A DNA stretch of 64,000 bases from contig JAIVFH010000032.1 in assembly GCA_025765595.1 (NCBI GenBank), positions 124,001-188,000 of the forward strand. The letters run 5' to 3'. The notes beneath the pieces were generated by a model. That model did not search any database. It worked only from the letters and a program-made list of their open reading frames with translations, and was not told the origin of the DNA. Of the stretch, positions 59,436-64,000 are shown one piece after another. Both the position numbers and the translations under genes were made by a program. Positions within the stretch are counted from its first letter, which is position 1. Every line of letters starts with the position of its first letter. This DNA comes from Obelidium mucronatum (taxonomy: Eukaryota > Chytridiomycota > Chytridiomycetes > Chytridiales > Chytriomycetaceae).

Positions 59436-60476
59436 TCACGGATTCATTGAAAAGTTGCAGACGATCGCCTGTCCATTCAAGCCACTCACAGCACACCCCA
59501 CATATCTGTACGACACCGGGTTGCCCACGATAATCGCCCAATGGCCGCCCCGGTACGGCGCCTCGTCGGTGACCCACCCCTGGTACGCGCTCGCGCACGT
59601 GGTCTTGCTGCAGAACAGCACCTGGGCAATGTCGGTGCCCGGACCCGACAGGATGTGGCACGACGCGTCGCAGCAGCCGGACCCGGCGTTGTAGTCCGCG
59701 GCAGGCTGGGCTTGGCTCGCCAGGCGCTGGCTGAAGGCGAGGCCGCCGGCGGCGGGGAAGTACTGCTGGCGCGCGCCGTTGAACAGCGCGATGCATTCTG
59801 ATTGGTCGACGCCGACGGGCGCCGACGCCGGCTTCGGGCACGCCGGGCAAGTGAGCGGGTTGCCGCAGTTGTCGGTGATTGTAGTTCCACATTGCGAATC
59901 GGCGCAGCTTGTGCTCGCGACGCACGGGCACGCGGGGCACGCGAGCGGGGCGCCGCAGTTGTCGGTAATCGTCTGGCCGCACTGGTCGGCGGCACAGGTG
60001 GTCGTGGCGACGCAGGCGGCGGGCGACGGCGTGGGCGCCGGCGATGCGTCAACACTGGCGCTGGCCGTCGCCGAACTTGAAGCAACAACGGGCGCAGCAA
60101 CGGAAGACGATGGCGCAATCGGCGCCGCGCGGTTCGGCCGAAACACTGTCGGTGCCAGTAACACCCGCTGACGCCGAGGCTGGCGCCGAGGCAATGCAGA
60201 TGTACAGACTGTCTGCAAGCACAGACTGTCTGCAAGCACATTGCTGCAGTCCAACCACGGGTTGAGCGACCGCAAGCCATTCACCGACATGGAGTTATCA
60301 GCCGCAAACTGCTGACACGTGGGCGTTCCTTTGGTCTTGTCCACAAACTTGCAGTCCTTGATGTTGGCCAAGTTGTTGCTGTCCATGTTGCTGTTCACGT
60401 GGCCGGGTGATCCGACTTTGAGTGCATTCGATAGCGTGCTTGCCGCGAGTGCCAGAGCAAGGTGGATGAGTCTCAT
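59436..60476 (-). CDS. Secreted LysM-(Cys-rich repeat)2-CAP protein
   Basis: Signal peptide LIHLALALAASTLSNA, LysM-like module (CQQFAADNSMSVNGL, SLNPWLDCSNVLADSL), Ala/Ser/Pro linker, two Cys-rich repeats (TTCAADQCGQTITDNCG and TSCADSQCGTTITDNCG, each closing with CPACP), and a CAP domain CIALFNGARQQYFPAAGG, GTDIAQVLFCSKTTC, GGHWAIIVGNPVSYRYVGC, IVCNFS. The gene stays open, but a 17-base tandem duplication at 60204-60237 and a compensating +1 change near 60160 put about 25 residues after the LysM module out of frame. The module is GC-rich between 59540 and 60180. Confidence 0.75.
   Translation of the reverse strand: MRLIHLALALAASTLSNALKVGSPGHVNSNMDSNNLANIKDCKFVDKTKGTPTCQQFAADNSMSVNGLRSLNPWLDCSNVLADSLCLQTVCTSALPRRQPRRQRVLLAPTVFRPNRAAPIAPSSSVAAPVVASSSATASASVDASPAPTPSPAACVATTTCAADQCGQTITDNCGAPLACPACPCVASTSCADSQCGTTITDNCGNPLTCPACPKPASAPVGVDQSECIALFNGARQQYFPAAGGLAFSQRLASQAQPAADYNAGSGCCDASCHILSGPGTDIAQVLFCSKTTCASAYQGWVTDEAPYRGGHWAIIVGNPVSYRYVGCAVSGLNGQAIVCNFSMNP
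60204..60237. repeat. 17-bp perfect tandem duplication
   Basis: The unit ACAGACTGTCTGCAAGC occurs twice in direct succession at the end of the LysM-coding part of the gene at 59436. It adds 17 bases and so shifts the frame. Confidence 0.9.
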
Positions 60477-60674
60477 GTTCCAGGTTATGAGGTTATAATG
60501 AGGTAAACAAGGAGTTGATTTGGTTGAGTGAGGTTTGATGCGAAATTACACAAGAACAAATGAAGAGAGCATGCTGTGAAAATCCAGAAATTAATCACTA
60601 CTTTAAGAGTTTACTTTTATAAATGAGGTCATAAATGACTTGATTGAAACCAGGGTACAGAAATAACGCGGGAC

Positions 60675-60830
60675 TTAAGCATAGTCACAACCAACAACTC
60701 CACCAAAGGGACTTCCACCGCAATTGTAAATTGAACATCCCAGCTGCGTATACCCACCAACCATAAAACCAAAGTGAGAGTTTGTAACTCCATTATTGAA
60801 ATCTGCAGGAACTTTTTCAGCAATCATGAT

Positions 60831-60863
<33 letters not shown>

Positions 60864-62328
60864 TGCAGAAAAGATTACTCACATTGGGCACATTCAGAAC
60901 CGGCGCCATTATTATACTCAATAAAAGACTTGATTGCACTCACATAGTCCTGTCCAGCCCGAGACTTTTGGCTCTGGCTGGTCCAAAGACTGGATTATGA
61001 GAAAGCCCACTCGATGAGCAACCATTTGCATTCACGGAATACACTGCGTCTGCATACGCTTGACTTTCCAGCGCTGAAGACCAAGACAGTTGTGCCAAGG
61101 ATGTACCGCGAATTGAGTTGACATAAGATCGGATTCGATTGTGCATATCGAGAGCCGCTTGGGCGCTGTTGCTAGCACCGTATTGGTATGCAATACCAAC
61201 AATTCGCCGCGCACGGGTCTTGAGTAGGAGGTGGTGGATGGCGGAGGAGGTGGTGGATGGTGGGCAATCAGGACACCTCAACTGATTCCCACAGTTATCC
61301 CAAATAGTTGATCCACACTGATTCGACGAGCACTGTGTATTCGAAACACAAGGACAATCAGGACACCTCAACTGGTTCCCAGCAGTTATCCCAAATAGTT
61401 GTACCACATTGATTCGACGCGCATTGAGTATTGGGCACACAAGGACAATCCGGGCACCTCATCTGGTTCCCACAATTGTCTGTAATCGTGCTTCCACATT
61501 GATTAGGAGAACACGTTGTTCTCGAAACGCACGGGACAGGCGGGGCAAGTAAGTGGGTTGCCCGCAGTTGTCGGTGATTGTAGTTCCACATTGCGAATCC
61601 GAGCAGCTTGTGCTTGCGAACGCAGGGGACACGCCGGACACGCCAGCGGGTTCCCGCAGTTGTCGCTGATTGTGGTACCGCACTGGTTCGGCGCGCACGT
61701 GGTTGTCGCCAGGCACTGCAGCGGCTGTGGCCTCGCCAGCGGCACGGCCGGCGCCTCGGACGGCGTTGCCTCGGCGGCCGCCGCCGCCGTCTGGGTTTCG
61801 GTCGACGCGTCGGCGCGCTGCGTCGGCGTCGCTGCGGCCGCCAGCGCCAGCGTCGACGACGCCGCAGTCGCAGTCGCATTTCCCGCGGTGGCCGCAGTTT
61901 GATTTCCCGGCGAAAGCGTCGGCGCAAACGAACCCTGCGCCGTGCTTGGCGCCGCCGAAACATCGGCCGTTGTCTTCGGCGGCGGCGGCGAAGCCACGCA
62001 GACAAGCGTGTCGGGCGCGATCAGAGTTGAGCAGTCGAGCCACGGATTCAGCTGCTGCAGGACCCTGGCAGACTGTTTTCTTTCATGGTAAGAGACAACA
62101 GAGTGTGTGAATTAATAATGTTACCATCGTGTTGTATCCTGCTGCTCCATCGCATGTGGTCTGGTTATCCGTGATCTGGTATGTGTATCGACAGTCCTCA
62201 ATCTGATCAAAGTTGGCAGCTGGGATCCGTGGGTTCTTGTGTCCATACGATGCAATATCGAATGCATATGCCGTATAATATGAGGTCAGAGACGTGATGA
62301 GGAGGAGTGTCGACACTGATGGCTTCAT
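60675..62328 (-). CDS. Secreted LysM-(Cys-rich repeat)5-CAP protein, frame-disrupted
   Basis: Signal peptide (STLLLITSLTSYYTAYA), LysM-like module (CRYTYQITDNQTTCDGAAGY, VLQQLNPWLDCSTLIAPDTL), an Ala/Thr linker, five tandem Cys-rich repeats (61260-61730), and a divergent CAP domain that keeps MHNRIRSYV and ends HFGFMVGGYTQLGC, VVGCDYA. Introns 62073-62124 and 60803-60882, the latter with a 29-base A run. At least five +1 changes lie in the repeat region (61390-61650) and one probable missing base in a T run near 60985. The repeat unit gives a firm guide to the right frame. Repeats 4 and 5 have W in TIWDNCG; 1-3 have S or T. Confidence 0.7.
60833..60861. repeat. 29-base poly-A tract
   Basis: Uninterrupted A run (T run on the coding strand) inside the last intron of the CAP gene at 60675, where it may act as a long polypyrimidine tract. 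Length is likely unstable or mis-called. Confidence 0.85.
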
Positions 62329-62395
62329 TTTCAGCCCTCTTGTCTTGTCAACTTTTTCAAACTTTCCCTTATATTATCGTTTTGTTGACGTCATC

Positions 62396-62403
62396 CACAA
62401 AGT
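62396..62403. promoter_or_regulatory. Palindromic CRE/ATF site TGACGTCA
   Basis: Perfect palindrome 68 bases upstream of the ATG of the CAP gene at 60675-62328. Canonical binding site of ATF/CREB bZIP factors. TACGTCA also occurs upstream of the LysM-CAP gene at 51509. Confidence 0.4.
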
Positions 62404-62526
62404 TTTTATTGCTTTGAAGGGTTTTTTTATTCATAGACTGTTTATGAGGGAATAATTTTACAGAAGAATGAGGGACTTGAATGAGAGAAAAAAGAAAAAA
62501 AAAAAGAGAGAGCGTGTGTCTGAGTG

Positions 62527-63724
62527 TCAAGCCAAACGAGGTGCATTCGAAAGTCCGTAATTGCAAACAGTTGCTCCAGCTTTAATGGTACTCACACTAC
62601 ATCCAATATAGACATAAGGACTCGCAAATCCAACAACGTTTGTGAAATGGCCTGTTAATTTTTTGTATTATTTTGAGGTTCAACATAAAAAAAAAGTATT
62701 ACAACCAACCAGCATCAGGATTCGAAGCATCATTCCCAAGCGCCTCATTCGTAACCCACCCATAATAAGCTTCCGAGCAAGACTTTTTACTCAAGTACAA
62801 ATTCTGTCCCCACGTTGTTCCAGGTCCTGAATTCGTATGACAATCCCAGCAATTATACGTTGCAGAGTAATCCGCAGACTGTTGCGCGTATGCTGCAAGC
62901 GAATTTGACCAGACCAAATCATTCACACCCGGGTTATAATGCTGCCTCGCGTAATTCGCAAGCGTGACACACTCGTAGACCATTCCTGTGCCTGCAACGT
63001 TTGGTGGAGAGTCACTCTGAGCCCGGATTCTACAAGATCCATCCGCGATCGAGCAAGTCGATGGTGGCGGCGGTGGTGGTGGAGGGCAGTCTTGGCACCA
63101 TAAGTCATTCCCACAGTTATCAACAATTTTTTGGCCACACTGATCCGCAGTACAAGTCGTACTTGGAACGCAAGGGCATTCCGGACACGTCAATGGGTTC
63201 CCACAGGTATCTGTAATCGTTGTACCGCATTGTGATTCAGAACAGGTGGTTGTTGAGACGCATACGGGGGATGGTGATGGTGATGGAATCACTACCGCTG
63301 GTGTCGCACTTGCAGAAATACTCGTAGTTTCATTTAAAGCTTTTGTAACCGAAGCAGATTGTGTAGCAGTAGTGCTGTTTCCTCGTGAATCTGCTTTTGT
63401 ATTCGGCTTGTCGCTCACCACAGACACTGGCGTCGGCGGCGCTGACGGAACACACACAAAAACCGGCGGCGTCAACACCTTCTCACAAGAAAGCCATGAA
63501 TTCAACTGCTTAAGCGCGTTGCTTGAAATAGCGTTCGCAGACGCAACGTCTGCACAAGTGACTCCTTCATCCAAAACCGGGTACGTGTATACGCAGTCTT
63601 GAATGTCTTTAAAGTTGGGTTCGGCAAGAAGTGGGTTCCAGTGGCCTTGTGATGCGATACGGAGTGCAGACGCGAGATGCGCTGTTAAGAGGGAGGTTGC
63701 CAGCAACTTTGTGATTTGGCGCAT
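62527..63724 (-). CDS. Secreted LysM-(Cys-rich repeat)2-CAP protein
   Basis: Signal peptide KLLATSLLTAHLASA, LysM-like module (CVYTYPVLDEGVTCADVASA, QLNSWLSCEKVL), Ser/Thr linker, two Cys-rich repeats (TTCSESQCGTTITDTCG, TTCTADQCGQKIVDNCG), a poly-Pro run, and a CAP domain CVTLANYARQHYNPGVNDLVW, SGPGTTWGQNLYLSKKSC, HFTNVVGFASPYVYIGC, VCNYGLS. One intron, 62652-62709, before HFTNVV. Intact. The CAP part is of the GQN type, the N-terminal part of the LysM/repeat type, so this gene links the two subgroups of the array. Confidence 0.85.
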
Positions 63725-63893
63725 CTCTCTTTTTTTTTTAAGGCTACAAGCTATTTGATGTCAACGGTGGTTAGCAGAAAAGAATAAATGAATAAAGTAT
63801 ATAATAAAATTTATCGAGATGCAATTGTTATTTTTTTACTGATGAACATTAACATTAAAAGGAAAATGCAAGAGATTTTGGAAGGAAAGTGTG

Positions 63894-64000
63894 CTAGTGT
63901 TTGTATTCTTCAACGTCTCTGGGATCTGAATCCAGAAACTGGGGCAGCAGCTGCTGGCGCAGCGCCACCTTGCTGTGGAAGACCAGCAATGGCGGCAGCA
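63894..64000 (-). other. Possible 3' end of a gene cut by the window edge
   Basis: On the minus strand a frame runs in from the window edge and ends DSDPRDVEEYKH at 63894. A second frame, Ala-rich (GLPQQGGAAPAAAAPV), ends at 63910. Composition is more GC-rich than the adjacent spacer, which suggests coding sequence. Too little is visible to choose the frame or name a product. Confidence 0.3.

Overview
This is a gene-dense nuclear window from a fungus, most likely a chytrid or another flagellated early-diverging fungus. The evidence is short GT-AG introns (mostly 50-80 nt), fungal-type genes (NDT80/PhoG regulator, SulP sulfate permeases, DHA2 MFS exporters, DUF962/Mpo1, ROG1-like lipase), a CYB5D1 homologue (a protein tied to cilia in other eukaryotes), an F-box-like/ankyrin protein, and an expansion of secreted LysM/CAP proteins. 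No transposon, virus or CRISPR array was recognised. The species call is inference.

Layout. 0-6.4 kb: OTU deubiquitinase, phosphoglucomutase, a frame-broken MFS exporter, an MsrB-like protein. 6.4-9.3 kb: tandem F-box/WD40 genes, one decayed. 9.3-16.7 kb: TB2/DP1/HVA22 membrane-shaping protein, lipase, a small hydrophilic protein, DUF962 protein, RBM25-like splicing factor, SDR oxidoreductase. 16.7-27.6 kb: two related Cys-rich proteins, METTL2-like tRNA methyltransferase, two unknown proteins, ankyrin protein, peroxiredoxin-like protein, arrestin, a second SDR, Kelch protein. 27.7-39.7 kb: NDT80-like regulator with poly-Q tail, CYB5D1, an unknown membrane protein, mitochondrial carrier, and a PHD-TFIIS-SPOC protein of the Bye1/PHF3 type. 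39.9-51.4 kb: two tandem sulfate permeases, EB1, a ubiquitin-like/zinc/tail-anchor protein, a small coiled-coil protein, and an MFS exporter fused to a long coiled coil. 51.5-63.7 kb: eight same-strand genes for secreted CAP (SCP/PR-1) proteins with LysM modules, low-complexity linkers and, in three, a repeated Cys-rich module. A tRNA-Ile(UAU) gene with an intron lies inside the array.

Two features cut across the window. First, about fifteen otherwise well-conserved genes carry single-base frame disruptions, nearly all +1 and often explicable as one extra base in a 2-4 base run. Others (SDR at 15.6 kb, carrier, PHD-TFIIS-SPOC, sulfate permeases, EB1, MFS-coiled coil, several CAP genes) are perfectly open. 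Base-calling error in patches is the simplest reading. Second, many genes start within 20-170 bp of a divergent neighbour, and several of those starts sit in short GC-rich islands while the rest of the gene is AT-rich.

No operon logic is expected. The clearest functional grouping is the secreted LysM/CAP array, which probably supplies cell-surface or extracellular chitin- and lipid-binding proteins; the paired sulfate permeases form a second local duplication.
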